This document shows positions 25,501 to 40,500 of a DNA stretch of 64,000 nucleotides, in pieces. Source of the stretch: Eopsaltria australis (taxonomy: Eukaryota > Chordata > Aves > Passeriformes > Petroicidae); contig JAVTVJ010000001.1 in NCBI GenBank assembly GCA_034509425.1, positions 10,621,501 through 10,685,500 on the forward strand. The letters are read 5' to 3'. The notes below the pieces were generated by a model. The model had not been told where the DNA came from and did no database searches. It saw only the letters and a list, made by a program, of their open reading frames with translations. The position numbers were made by a program, and so were the translations under genes. Each line of letters opens with the position of its first letter. Position 1 is the stretch's first letter.

Positions 25501-28500
25501 AGTGCTCAGGACAGACCTTATTTGCAGCATCTCTTGCCTGCTGAATCAGCTCTCTTATGCGATTTATGTTCTCAGAGATGTTGCTTATTGGCATCAGCTC
25601 TTGGTTGATACTCTTGATCTTGCTAAAGAGATCTGGAAGTTGGTTTGTCAAATTTTTTACTGCAGTGAAAGAAAGCAAATCATTGATGTTAAAAAGGAAG
25701 ATGAAAACAAGATACAAAAATATGGCATCACTACGCAATTATCAGAAAAGCAATGGACAGCATAATGATAAAACAGTTTTGACTGGTACTACAATATTAG
25801 GAATCTCTCACTAAAAGTAGCAGTGTATACAGAGGTTATTGTACTCCTGAAATTTGTGGCCAAAGGTATTTGCAGATGCAGTCAAAATCAGCACTTCCAA
25901 AAATGTTTTAGATAAAGGTCCAGAAAAAAAAAATGAAATAGAACAGCTATGTGGTCTCTAACAGCTATGTGGTCTCCAGCATTATTATCCAGTGACTGTG
26001 GATGCTAGGGGGGAATGAGGATAAAGGACAGCAGACAGGATTCAGGCTCATAGAATCTCCTACTGCCACTGTCAGAGTGAATACTGGGGAAGGCAGACTG
26101 CTGGTCTGACTGAGTAGGGCATGAATTATATTCTTGTGTCAAGGCTGCTGGTCAGCACAGTTTAGTAGTGAGTCTTACAGTATCTGGCCAGGTTTATTTG
26201 AGGAGAGGAGAAAATATGATGAGAATTTCAACTTTCATTATCACAGGAAACAATTCCTCATCTCCTGTGACTGCAAAAAGCCAAAACTGAAACAAAAAAA
26301 AAAACACCCTGAAAGTTATTGCAGACTTCAGCCCTATGATGCAGAAGGCGAATAAAATGAAATCCAGACCTTTTGTTTTTCTAACTGTGACTTATAAACC
26401 AGTCTCATAACTGCAGGGATGACTTACAATCCAGCAATACCATGCAGGACTAGCCCTTGTATTTATATTATTTAAAACTGTTTTCCTCTTATATGACTTT
26501 ATCAGATAAAGCATCTGAAAAGATGTAAAATGAAGTTATTTGGGAAAGTGATTGTCCCTTATTTTGTATTCAGCACAGGCTCTGTGCAATCCTTTTCACT
26601 TCATTTCAGCTAACAGACATGTAGCCTAAGGTAATTGTCAAGGGCCTTCTCTAGTCAATGTAGTAGAAAATCACATAATCACAGAGCAGCTGAGGTTGGA
26701 AGGAACCTCTGGAGGTCAAAATGTCCAACCCCTGTGTTCAAGCAGGGCCATCTAGAGCCAATTGCCCAGAATTGTGTCTAGGCAGCTTCTGAATATTCCT
26801 AAGGATGGAGACTACACAACCTCTCTGGGCAACCTATGCCAGTACTCAGTCACCCTCACAGTAAAAGAACTGCTTTTCATGTTCAGAAGGAATCTCCTAT
26901 GTTTCAACCTTTCACCCCAAGGGCACGTTGCTGGCTTATCCTCAACTTCGTGCCCACCAAGACCCCCAGGTTCTTTTCTACAAAGTTTTTTTCCAGCTTG
27001 GCCCTGCTCAGCCTACATGGGTTTATTCCTCCTCAGGTGCAGGACTTCTCCTTGTTGGCCTTCATGAGGTTCCTGGCAGTCTCTTTCCACAGCCTGTTGA
27101 GGTTTGTCTGGATGCCAGCATGACCCTCTGGTGTATGAGCCACTCCTTCCAGTCTACTGCCAGGAGCAAATGTGCTGAGGGCACACTCTGCCCCACAATC
27201 CAGATCATTAATAAAGATATCAAATAGGATCAGACCCAGAACTGACCCCTGAGGTGCCCCATTAGACACCGGCCTCCAAATCTTAAGAGACCAGCCATGA
27301 CACCAGCTTTTAACACACACCACAAAATGGCCTGAGTCACTTTCTGCTGTGCCTGTCCCCTTCTCCTGGCAATAAAAGAAGCTCAGAATACTAGCTTAGG
27401 GTACATGCCTAACTTTTGAATGACTAAAGCTTCTACTGCAAAACTGGCCACATTCACCGAACAGTGATTTGGCAGGTCCCACACAGCACCTGCAATACCT
27501 GAATTGTTTGCCTCCATCAGTGCTTTATTGAAGCTGGCACTCTGTGTGCTTCCATAGTTACTCTTAATTCTTTCCACTTCTGCTTCAATTGGGACCAGTT
27601 CACCCAACACATTATTGGTGACAGAGTTGGCATTTTCTGCCATGTTCATTGCACTGGTGATGATGTTGTTGATGTCACCTGAAACACACAGAAATGAACA
27701 TGCAGATTCTGAAAGTAACAGATGAAAGGCCAGAAGTAATCACTAAGTAACAAACCTCTGTTTATCCCATTGAGATTGTTTTGAGCAGTGACAAGATCCA
27801 TTTTCAGTGTATTCGTCTTTCCATCAGCAATATCAAGTCTTTGCTTTAGGTCTTCAAGGTTTGGACCAAGAGCTGCAAAACAGTGAAAGCCCCATGTGAA
27901 TTCAAAACAAAAAAACCAATTTTCTGTTGGACAGATGGTGCTGCAGCACTTGTCTACACTCTGACAGAGCTCATGCTGCCACTGAGCACTGAGCCCACTG
28001 CAAAACAAGTACGAGGCAAAGGATTTGCTGGACAGGAGTACTGCAAAGGTGTACAGCATAGCAGAAGCATGAAATCTACTTTCTTGCCTTCTTGCCTTTG
28101 TAAATAACCATCACAGAATGTCCTACTGTAATGGAACTAGCTTCTTTTCATTAAACAAGTGCTGAAGGGCTTTTCTGAGATGTGAAAATTTATGGTTCAA
28201 GGAAAGCTTCTTATGCTGTGTCAACATTTCTAGTACCACTTTCTTTCTTAGTACCTTGCAATGTCCTTTTAGTCTTCTGTGCTTGATCCATAAGTGTACT
28301 GCTCTCAGTTTTTAACCTTGCAGCTTTTCCTGATAGGTCTTCTCTCTTCACAGTCTGATAATAGAAGCATGGCACTGTAAGATTGCTAGATAATTATATT
28401 AAAATTTTAAGAGTAAAAAAAAGAGCCCAATCCACTTTAAAGAACCCCCAACTCTACAAGGGCAGAGATCTCATGTGAAGAACATCACCTTTAGCAACAA

Positions 28501-31500
28501 CTACCAAGGTTAATTTAAGCATACTACAACCTTGGTCTTTAGCAAACTTCAGATGGATTTTAGGGCATTAGGAGGATATTACTAGCATACAGCTGTTAGA
28601 TGTAATGCCTCTGCTGAACAGCTTGTGGGTATTAGTAGTGCAAAGTAAAAGAGAATACCTGAAATCACTTGCAGTGATTACCAGGGTTGCCTTGTAAGAT
28701 CTCTTTATTTTGCACTGAAAGTAACAGTCAATATTCACATGGGCAGTCCCATCAGAAAGACAGTAATTGTCCTAATTAATCAACGTGCAGAATAGCAACT
28801 CATATAAAAGGTCACAGAAAAATAAAGCATGCTAAGACACACAGGTGTTTGATTTTGAGGCATCTGGATAGTTAAAGAAAATAAAACTGTGGTTGTAACA
28901 AGTTTACCATCATTTAGCCACTTACTGATACTTACCGATAGAGCTGAGTCAGCTGCTTTCCCAGCCTGGTTGGCCGCCTCCTCTGCTGCCTTGATGGCAC
29001 CAATAATATTGTCATAGGCAGTGGAAGCTTCCACAGCACAGCCCACCAGCTCGTCCTTCCTGGCACTGTTCTTTATGCTGTGGGAAACAGGGTGAAAAAT
29101 GCAGCCTTCTGCCAAGGCTGTGAGAGGTATGCCAAACAGATCTGAACCTGGTATTTTCTAAGTAACACCAATACAGGAAATGTTTTTCAATTAGATCTGT
29201 AACTTCGTTCTGCACAAATATCAAACTTGGAGACAGACCAACACAGAAAGACTCTTCAGAAGACAGGGCAAGTTCAGAAGTGTGGAAAAGCACAGCTGTG
29301 AGACTCCAAAGCAGCCTTTAAATGATTAAGATAGAGAAAATTCACCAAAGGATACAGTCAATAATAAGGCACCTCAATCACAGCCGTACAAACACAATTC
29401 AGTTAAAAGGAATTCAGAGAACTGTAGATGTCAGACCATCTCTGGCTGCTCCAGCACCCTGATAAAGCACAAGATGGAGCAACTACAAGAGTTTTGTGTT
29501 TTCCCCACAAATCAGGACAGCAGCTCTGGAATCAGAAACAACAGGCAAAATCTCTTCTACCCACTCCCTGTGAACAATACAACTGTATAGTATTAGCTGC
29601 CTTGTATTTGTGAGAACAGTGCCTTCCTAATTGAAAAAAATCACACTGAAAACTGACCAAAAAAGTAATGAAAATGTGTTTTTTTTACCGAAGAATTTTC
29701 CAGCCATGTTAGGTATTTTGGAATTTAACTTATTGAGACTTTCTAGTTGGTGTAATGACAAAATGTGAACAATTTGCACAGGGAAGAATAAATCAGGATT
29801 TCACTACTTTTTTTTTCATTTTGTTTTGATGTACCACAGAAGGCCTGCAAAACCTCTCTCATAAATTCAATGTAAAGTACAAATAATGGAGAGAGAAACA
29901 CTTGATTCCTATCAAGTTTATCATATTTTTGCCTTTCTAGAAGATTCCTTGAAGGATGAGAAAACTAGAGGACGTCTTTTCCCCCATAGTTCTATGCAGG
30001 CATGCCTGAAGACTGCCAAGAAAGCATTTATTCCAATTATTTACCTCAGTCCTTTGATATCATAAAAGCATCCCTGAGTACGAGTACCTGAAATAACTCT
30101 ACAAAAAAATATGCTAAACATCTTCCCACTCTGTACATTAGGATTTTCTCTTGTTAGTAAGATGTTAATGAAGTGTTAGTACAGTAGCATTAAACAGTAT
30201 TATGGGAGTTCACACTTAAGGAGGGAAAAAATCAGGAAAAATACAGGAAGATGTGGTTTTTGGAGAAAAAGAAAACTTCCGTACATCATGAAAAAGAAGA
30301 AAGAGACCAACTTAATTTCTCTCTAGCTTTGCAAATGGTCATAAAAGCAAGTGGAGTTACAGACCATTACAACCACAGATGTTATGTACAAAAATTACTC
30401 ATTTACAGGAATGGCAACATACTCTTCCAGTTGCTTTGCCAAATCTTGCAAAGATTTGGCATGTTCCTCGGCCCTCACCACCAGCGGTTCTTTGCTTGCT
30501 GATGAGAGATTTGCCACTTTTTCTTTCATATCCTTCCTTGCTCCATCCAGCTGAGCAGCCAGGCTTTCATACTCCTATGGTTTAAAAAGATATGATTTTA
30601 TTTGTATTTGTACATGTTTGATTTTGTCTGTATCTACTTCAGTGTTATACATACCTTGTACCTGAGGAAACCAAAGGGAAAAACATTCCCTTCCAACTTA
30701 CTCTGCAGGTTGCTGGAAACAACTGGCAGTCATTACATTATGCTTCCAGACCCGTTGCATAAAAGCTGAGTCAGAGCAAAGACCCTTCCATCCTAGTATC
30801 TTGCCTCTGACATTAGCTAAAAGCAATTAGCCAGAAAGAAATACAAGAACAGCGTAATTACTTATGGTACTTCTCCCAGATGTTCTCCCAAACTACGATA
30901 TCTGCAGCTCAGTGTCTTTCACAGATGCATCACAACCCTCAACAAGGGTTACAACAAGGGTTTCTTACAGAAACCTGTGCAGGCAGGCTCCTTTTGCACC
31001 CAGCATGGGCTGTGAGATCCTTCCTTTCTTGACTGGTTCAGATGAGCCTCATCTCCAACAAGATATTGGGGTTTTTAACCCTTCTCTTAAGGTGTTAATT
31101 TTACCTCTTTGCTTTCTTGCAATAATCCAAGTGCACTCTTAGCTTGTGTCAGGGAAGATTGGGCAGAGCTCAGAATATTCAGGACACCATCCTGTTGCAC
31201 CTTTGTCTCCTCAATCCGTTTCTGAGGAAAAATGAGAAGTTGAACAACATGTGATTGAGTTAAGAAAAGGGGCAGGAAAAGCCATATCTTGAAATCAAAA
31301 TTTAAAAAACGAAACAAAACAAAACAACAGACCCAAATCTAATCTAACTGGCAGTAGGATTTACCAAAGGTAGAGTCGCTTTTTCTTTCTTAAAATATGG
31401 ACATGAGTGTGCTAAACCAGTGATATATTTCAGCAAAACCACAATTACAAGAATGTGTCCTGCAGCACACACTTATTTCTTGTACTATTTTATCAGCTCT

Positions 31501-34500
31501 AAAATTCAAACACTGCTCAGTAATAACAGCTGTTCCTTGTCCTGTTGAGACATCTGAAGCTGTTCTGTAGAACATTAACCCCAAATAATTTAACAGTATT
31601 GCACACATTTTTGGTCCCATCTTTCATGGCTGTTTAAGCTATATACTTTAAAGAACTTACTATGAAAAGTACATCAGCATCACGAATTTGGTCTAGAAAA
31701 GGAAACAAGAACTAGCAGCAGCTGAAGAGAAGTGGTAGGAAGAGACTCTCCTTCCCTGCTCTCATCAGAATTGTGTCTTGGTCACACTGTTCTGGTCACA
31801 CAAAGAGGCCACAGGCAGCAGTACATCATAGTTATACCTCCCCACACATACATCAGAAGTTAGAAAGAGACCCTGAAGGAAGTCTAAAGAATTAGCACTG
31901 CTTGGCAACCAAAACCACTTCCTGTCTCCTGAGGTTTAACTCTTTTCTCCTGAACCCAAGCATTACCTTAAGGCCTTCTAACAGAACTGTGTTGTCCCTG
32001 TTTAAGCCTTCAGCCTGCTTGATTTGTCCCGCTGCATCATTCAGAGCTTCACGAAGGTCAGTGATTTTGGATTCATACTCATTCAGTGCATCCCTCACAA
32101 CTTTAATGAGCCCACGATTTTCTTGCTGGTACTTCTGTAGTTCATTCTTAACACGTGCCAGTACTGCAGTATCAGGACCAGAAAGAAAAGTTTTGTTCAG
32201 AGAAGAAGGAAATCAGAACAAACTTCGTTAAACAGGGATTGACATTTAGGATTATAAGGCTGTACTTGTGTGAACTCTTGTGTGAGCGTTTTCTGCAATG
32301 CTAATTTCAGTGCTACTATAGCAAAGACACTAATCAGCGTCTCACTGGATCAAATCTGCTCACTAGCGTGCTGCTGCAGACACAGAGCACAGATAAATAT
32401 TCTCTAAATTAAGTAAGGATCAGGCTGATCTGAAAATACTAATTTTCTTTTTTATATGGAAATAACGTATTTTCATCAACAATTTCATCTACAGTGTAGA
32501 CATCTACAACTGTGCTAGTTATCTCCTCTGTAATCAATGGAGAGATATGGGCACATTTGATTTCAAAGAATATAGGAACACAAAAAATGTCAAATTAGTC
32601 ACAGTTTTAAGCATGCCCATTTCACTGCTGACAAAATAGGATACAGAAGAGTCACTCAGAGGTAGGTATCAATGTTCAAGGTTGATGGAAATTAACTGTC
32701 ACTCATATGGACTTTCACATTCCTCCACTATGCCCCTGGGCAGGAGATAAGCCTGTGACTTTTCTTGTTGTCTCTACTGTCTGGAATAAAGTTTCTGAAT
32801 GTCCCAGTCAAACACATGCAGAGAACATGACAGAGAGTACAACTAGTGCAACTAGAACTCCTGAACTTCCTCGTCCTTGTATGACCTGGCCATTGGACTG
32901 CTCTAGCAGCTTCTGAAAATCTGTAGTTAAATTAAACATGTAATTCCTCTAAAATAACTCTATGCCTATCTCTTACAATGCACAGAAGTATTTTGTAGGT
33001 GTGTTAGGATTTGCTACATCTTTATTTTACTGAGATTGATCTAGTTATAAAAGAAGGACCTACAGGGTTTCTCCCCCAGCTCAACCATTTTCCTCCATAA
33101 CAAACTAAAAATGCCTTTAAATCCCCTCCAGAAGTACCACTTACCTATTGAGTAACAATCACTACAGACCTCAGGGATCCACTGTAAAAAGCCCCTTCCT
33201 CCACTCCAAGCCAATCAACAATGCTTCAGATTTAAGACTGACCTTTCTAGAAAGTGAGAAGCTGGGAGAACAAGCACTTACACCGCTGAGCTTCCGCTCG
33301 CTCCCTCTCTGCCTCGGCCTGAAGCTGGGCAAAGCTGCGGCTCCGCATCTCGGCCATCATGCGCCGAGCTTCAGCCAGCTCCTCAGAGGCATCTCCCAGG
33401 GGCAGGTTGTTGCCTCCTGCGTTGGTACCAGCTATCTGCTCCAGGAGTGCTGGAAAAAAGCACTGTCCAAGTTAAAAACAGCATGTGCTAAAGCCTCTTC
33501 AAAATGCTCGAATGACAGGGGCAGCCTCTTTTCTGAGATGGATCTGCTTCATTCATGAATTCAGGAATATGCATATCTTATTTTTTCCTTGATGAAGCGG
33601 ATCCGTTTTGCATTAATTCCATTAGCAAGAAAAGTATCCCATGTCACACAACCAGAGACAGTAAGACAGCATCAGCCTTGGAATTTCTCCTAAATGACCA
33701 AGTTCACAGAAATAATTTTAAACTTCTGACTCTAAAGAGCTCATGATAACAACCCAGAACAAAGTTAGATTTGAGTCAGGATAGTCAAATTTGTTGCTTG
33801 AAATGACCCTGTAGTGAAGTTTTTCTGTCCCTTTTTACTTCATAGGGAAATTAGGGTCCTAAACTAACATTCTACATTAGATTTCTAATAGGAAGAGGGA
33901 ATTCTACAGCTGTGACTAAATTCTGATTTATGAAGTTGTTTTCTTCGAAAACCTTATACATAATTAAGAATATTGCAAATGAACTGAAAAGATGCTATAA
34001 AATAAAATGTGAGTTAGAAATTATGTTTTTACCTTGTATATTGTTGACCACAATTTGTATTTGTGAAACTAAATCCTTTCCTTTCTGCTGAGTTTGACCA
34101 AAATTGTTAAATAATCTCTCAGCTGATTTGTAGTTCCTTTCAGCCTAGCAAGGAAAAAAAAATTATTAGATTAAAAGTATCTGGGTACAGCATGCTAATA
34201 CATAGTCAGGAGATGTGCATTTTCAAATTGATTTGGTAAGTCACCTTTTCCTGAAGAGCATTTATATCATGATCTAGTTTATTGAATTCTGTCTCCAACT
34301 CATCTACCTTTGAACCTTGATTTTGAACAACAGAACGGTAGTTGTTGAGTAAGACCTGAAAAGAAAGGAAAAAAATAATCCAAGACATCACCCACTGCAC
34401 AGCAGACAAAAAGCAAAAAATTCACTCGATTAAATCTTTACCCAAGGCAAATAAAAGAAGAATTACTGATATGAAAACGGACCAATTCCTTCCCAAAACC

Positions 34501-37500
34501 CGTGATTTTATCTGCGAGTACAGCAACTGCTATTCCAACCAAAGAACTTTTTTTAGAATGAATTTTGGTAATGGCAACTGGAATGTTGGGGTTTTTCAGT
34601 AATGCAGAGACATGAAAAAGACATAGCTAGAGGCAAACCTCAGCAATATAACTTCCAAGGTGAGCAGGCCTCAGAAAAAGCAGAGACACTGATTCTGTTT
34701 CAGAGCATGACACAGAAACCACAGCTATCTTCTAACAGGTGAAGCCCAGTGCTGCCAGCATCTGGTATTTGGAATCCAGGGTTGATGTATGTCTCCTTGC
34801 AAACTGACAAAACTATGGCAAAAGTTCCATTGTCTGTTCGCTTAATCTGAAATGAACTTTTCTGTTTCTGTGTGCCTACCTTTAAGTCCTTGATGCGTGT
34901 TTCCAGGTCTCTCATCTGCTCCAGAGTGTGGGTACTTGCGTGGACACTTTGCAGCTGAGACTTGGTGAGCTGAAGCTCGTCACCTATTTTGCTCAAATCC
35001 TTCAGCAGTGTAATCACACAGCTATCGCAGGCTGGAGAGAACAGTGGAAATCAATACATATTGTTGATAATTAACAGAGAGAACATTTCACTGAGCGCAT
35101 TAGTAAGTGACAAGCGATAGAAAAGCTTTGAAGCTTGTCACCTGGTGCTGCCTGAAGAACAAAGGCAACAACAAAGCCTGCAGCATTAAGGAAAGTGACT
35201 TAAGCCAGAAGTAAGGATGAGGTTCCATTTGCACCTGACTAGACGAGCACCGCTTTAATAATTTTTCTAAGTATTTGGTTGAAATTTGCTTTTAAAACAT
35301 ACATTACAGGATACCTCAGTCCTTTTTAAAATATTTCACCCTTAAAGAGTCATCAGTATGTATTCAGAGCCAGCTGAAAGTATTCCAAGTGCAGTTCTAT
35401 TTTATCACTTACAGTCACAATCTTCATTGGGATCCACATCTTTTGGTTCATTATTGAAACATTCTGAAATCACAAGATTATCATTAGTAACCAAAGTCTT
35501 CTTATGGCAGTACTACTGCATTTTTCCCCTCACTTTTCATGTTTGGCAGCCATTAAAACATGATGCTGCCCTTTCACAAATCCATACCCACTGTGAATGA
35601 GCTGACATTCTCAGAAGTCTTGAGCATGCCAGAACATTCAAACTCCCACTAATGCCTTGCTGAAAAGCATCACCTTTTCCATCCCTCAGAGGAAACCTAC
35701 TGTAATCCCACAATATATCCTCCTTGGGTAGCAGAAAGAGACCCTCTCACACCAAGTGTGCCACATATATTGCTAGAATTTGCCTAGAATAACACCACCA
35801 GGATTGGAAATAATATTATACTGTTGAAGCACTTTAACCCAGGACGTAGTTTCAAACCCCTTTATCTACTTTAGTATCCAGTTTCAAAACACAGATTCTG
35901 ATTCCCCAAAGAATATCTTCGCCACAAGGAGCTGAGAAATATTTATGGCCTTCCTTCATGCCTGTCACAGCTTGCAAGATTAAGGTATTAATCCAGTTTG
36001 AGAGAAATCCACAGTGTGTGCATGGATGGAGGCACTGTACACAAGACAAGGGACGCTGCTTGGACCACAGATGCAGGTATATATAACAAACACTGCCCCC
36101 AGACTTTCCAACAAGCCAGCACAAGTGACTTCCTGTCCAATGCACTCTTTTGTTTGGTTTTTACAAACTCTGTTATAAGGTGCATGTGGAGAAGCATCCT
36201 GGGATCCTAACTTCTAGGATGTAGGAGAGGAACTGGCTCCTAAAAATGCCATCATATAGGACAGGAATCTCCCCAGCTTGATGCCCAAGCTCCTTTTACA
36301 GGCTTGGTCCCACCGCCAAGCTCTCATCTCCTCTTGAAAATGAAAAGGGCCATGCATCCTGGTCAAAGACTGAACTTGATGATCTTGGAAGTCTTTTCCA
36401 GCCTTAATGATTCTATGTCTTTTACTCTGAAGGAAAAGGTTGCACTCAGTATAGGCTGCTGCTGTCAAGAGTCAACAACAGCTTGCAACTTGTGAGTGGA
36501 TACAGTGATAAAATTGGACCTGAACTTTACCAGCAGCATGAAACAGCCTGGAACAAACTGCCTAGCTCTGCCATTTCCTTTGGCACTTGCACATTAAGCC
36601 ATCAGGAAGTTAAAGGGGATTGGTAGTGATCACTGCTGCCAAAAGGAGACAAATCATAAAGAATGTATTTTTAAGAGAATGAAGGAAATTCCTCTGAAAT
36701 TCAAACATCTGCACAGTTCTGCTGTTGTGTAATTCAGCTAATACCAGACACATTTCAGCTGTCACTGTGAATCACCAATTAAATAAAACTATTATTACAG
36801 CTTGTGCACCGACAACATCAGCCAAGAAATGGTGAAGTGCTGGCCAAGTGCCAAACATCACGTAAAAGGAACCTGCTAGAACATGCTGTGCCAATGATCA
36901 CAGAGGGGTTTATTCCTAATGCAGAGAAAGACATGGCTGATCAGGATGTGTAGGAGGAAACCAAACTGGCTTGTTGAATATTGCCCTATGGATTAGTTTG
37001 TCCTAGCAAACTCTTGCTTCAAAAAAGAAAGGAATGATAAAACATCAAACACTGCTTGGATCTGTTCCATATGAGGTATAATACAGATGTATTACTTCAA
37101 TGATGAAGTATGAAATGAGAACAAGCTGTTGAAAAATTTCACCAGCTCACACGCTGTTTTTCTAACTTCTGTGGCCAAGGAGAAACAACGGGTTCCTTGC
37201 AGTTACTAGATTGCAGGATGAACAGCAGTGAAGAGAAATGAAAAGTATGGAAATATTTGGAGTTATTAGTTGGAAATTTCACTAAAATATGAGGAAGAAA
37301 ATCTGTCTACAGGGAAGGAAAAGTGAAATTTTATTGGTGAATGAAAATATGGGAGAATCAAGGACAGTTCAAGAGCAGCAGCCTGTGTTTCTGAATATAA
37401 AGGAGTATCCCAAGGGACTGAGGTGAATCGAGGTAAAGACATTCTGAGGAATGTAGGATGAGGCCCTTTACTTCAGAATTCTAATAGATAAAGCAAACAT

Positions 37501-40500
37501 ATGCCCATGGCATTACGTAAGAGCTTACTAGTAGTGAAGTACATGTGTGACTGATTCTGGGAAATCATGGATGTCTTAGCTAGCAGAGTGGTGTGTAGCA
37601 GGATTTATAGAAGAGCCTCCTGAGTCAGGTTCTAACTTCTACTGTAAATGCAGACAGCCTGGATACCTAAGAAGGCAGTGCCTGATTCAGACTCCGTAGA
37701 TTTCACTAAAGTGTGCCAAATACATTTTAAAAAGGCATATTGAGGATGCTCAGTTTCCTAAATCCATAACACAGACTGCCATGATACGATTTAACCATGT
37801 AGGCAGAGGAACCATAATGTATTTAAAAACACTGGCATGAAACAAAACCAAAATAATGCTGGCAGTATTTATGAAGGGAAATACAGGATAAAACCATTTA
37901 GAAGGGTAAACCTGATGACTCAGGACAGCCCTTCTATTACCATGGTGTTATTTTTTAAGAAATCTTGCATTTTGTAAAAAATCATCTACATTTCTTGTAA
38001 GTCTAGATCTTTCCTTCACTTCAGCTTATCCAAATACCTCCTTTCTTTGCTTCCCAAAGAGAAAACAATGCTCTTTTCCATGTTCACAGGCCCACACATA
38101 CCTCCAGTCAGATGGTCACAGCTAGCCAGTTGCCCATTATTATTACAGTTACATTTCTGACAGTAGCCTCCATATTTTTGTGGATTTCCAAAATATCCAG
38201 GAGCACAGCTAGATAAGGAGATACAAGTAATTTTTATTAAATAGTTGAAGCTAATTTTGTGAAATATACTTTCCCTTGAGATAAAAACCCAGTTATTCTT
38301 CCAAAGAAACTTTCAAGAACTTTTGATTTCATGTCTTCACTTAGACAGAAATAATATATTTTTGGTTTGCAGTATCCTCTGCACTATGCTAAAAATATCT
38401 TTGTGAGCGCTGCAGAATCTCTTTCTAAAAATAAAAGAACTCCCACAGTGCTCTTGCAGGAATAATTCACTTAATCTGGAAAAAAAAACAATGTACACAG
38501 ATACATGCATACGTAGAGAATTTGACAAAGCTTAACCAAGCAAATCATACCATTCTGGTCTGTGATCCCACCAGAAAACACAAATTAAGGAGGATCACAC
38601 TGCATGCACAGCTGAGATTTCAAACAGCAATGGCACTGAATGACATCATCACCCTTCTACTGGTGATACCCCCTCTGCCAGCAAAGCAGTCTGTGTGACT
38701 GATCTCTAAATATTTTAAAGGTAAAATATATTGTTCAAACTGGATAGCTCCTATTGCTAGAAGTCACTCTGTGGTAAGACCTACAAGGGTGGTAAATGCA
38801 GGATCAAAGGGCCATGATGAGCAGCTGAGGTACAGCTATACCTGGAAGAGAAAATACCTATAACCTGCAGATTAGACAGGGTCAAAGGTAAGAGTCTTGA
38901 AGGACAAGACCATGTTCTACTGCAGGTCCCATCTTTGGATGAGACATCATGACTTATTGGCCTCAAATTTCCAAACCAGACAACACCACTCCGTTACACT
39001 TCAGTTCTCTCTGGATTTGAAACTCAGTAAAATTGGTTTCTCTGCCTGCCTGAAACTGCCATGCTGTTCCTCTCTTGCTTTGCCAAATTGCTGCAATGTT
39101 CCAGCAAAAGAGATGGCTTCAGGCTGGTGTGTGTAAGCTCCAACTGTGAGCACATCAGAACGATTAGGAATGAAAGGTATGGTGCTAAATGTTACATGGT
39201 TGCTGTTGGGTAACTGAGACCACTGAGGCACCATCGTGTACACTGGAGGAAATGGGAAAAATTTTTAACTTGAAAAGGGATTAAATAAGTGGGAGTCATT
39301 ACTACCAGAGTGCAGGATAAGGCAAGGCATAGGGCACTTAGGCAAAGAGGCAGACACCTCATTTTGGTAAAAATGGTGCAGTCAGTAGCCTGTGGAGAAT
39401 TGCTCACATTTCTCCAGGGAGCACAGGGTTTGTGACTGGAATTACACCACAGCACCACTCTTTATCAGCTGTTCATACAAATAGCTACTCCTTAGGTACA
39501 TGCATACTGTGCATAAGTGCCTGTCCCTATGTGTCTGTCCCAATACAGACATCCCTCCTTCTATCATGTGTCTCAAAACTCTTGGTTTCAAGAAACAGGT
39601 TACTCACCGCTCACAACGAGATCCAGTATAGCCTTCTTTGCAGAGACACTGGATTTCTTCACCATTTGCCACACAGCCAGTTGCAAATCTTAGAGAAGAA
39701 GCAAAAATATTATTGTGAGCATATCACCAAATAGGTTTTACACTCTAGAGGTTCAGTTTAATGACTTTCAGATTAAAAAGTTTTTACACTACCAAATTAC
39801 TTCTCAGCTAATTTAATTGCCTGTAGATAAGGTACTGTGACTAATTCTTTGAAGTTTCATATTTTTTGTGCAAATTATTTCCTTAGACTAAAAAAATTAC
39901 CATTTCCTGGCCCTGTGGACTGAGTATAATAGTTCACTATCCAAAGGAATGCCTAAAATAAACCTTAATAGCGATGTCACAAAATAAAACAAGTCTGGGT
40001 AGCTATTTTATCTTAGTAGGCAAGAATCAATAGCCTGTCCTAGACAACATTTCCTCATGCTTGTATCTTTTCTTTTCTTTCTTTTCAATGGATGAAAACA
40101 TCAGAGGATATTTTTATGTAACTAACATTGTTTAGAGGTTTTTTAACCAAGGCCAAGCAGAGTTGTCCACAATTTTTGGGATCTCAATGAATTTTTCTCT
40201 GCTCTCTCATGCACACTTGTCTAGATACAAAGTTCAGTGTTTGTGAAGGAGAAGGCAGGAGGTGAAGCAGAGACAGACCATGTTTGCTATTTTCATTTTT
40301 TAATCTATGAATGACTGGATAAAGCAAGTTTGTGTATCAAAGACAGAGATCTGCACTGAGAATTACTGGAATCTGACTAGATGGAAAATTGTCAACTCCA
40401 GTAATTGCCAGGTGGGGTGCATTTCCTATGTCAGGAATGGTATTCACCACCCTAATCTGCTGTTATGAAACTGCACAGGTTTATGGTCTCCCTAAATACT

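Noticed and set aside
27033..27323. Minus-strand 96-codon open frame as a gene
   Set aside because: It is the decayed CR1 polymerase fragment, not a host gene.
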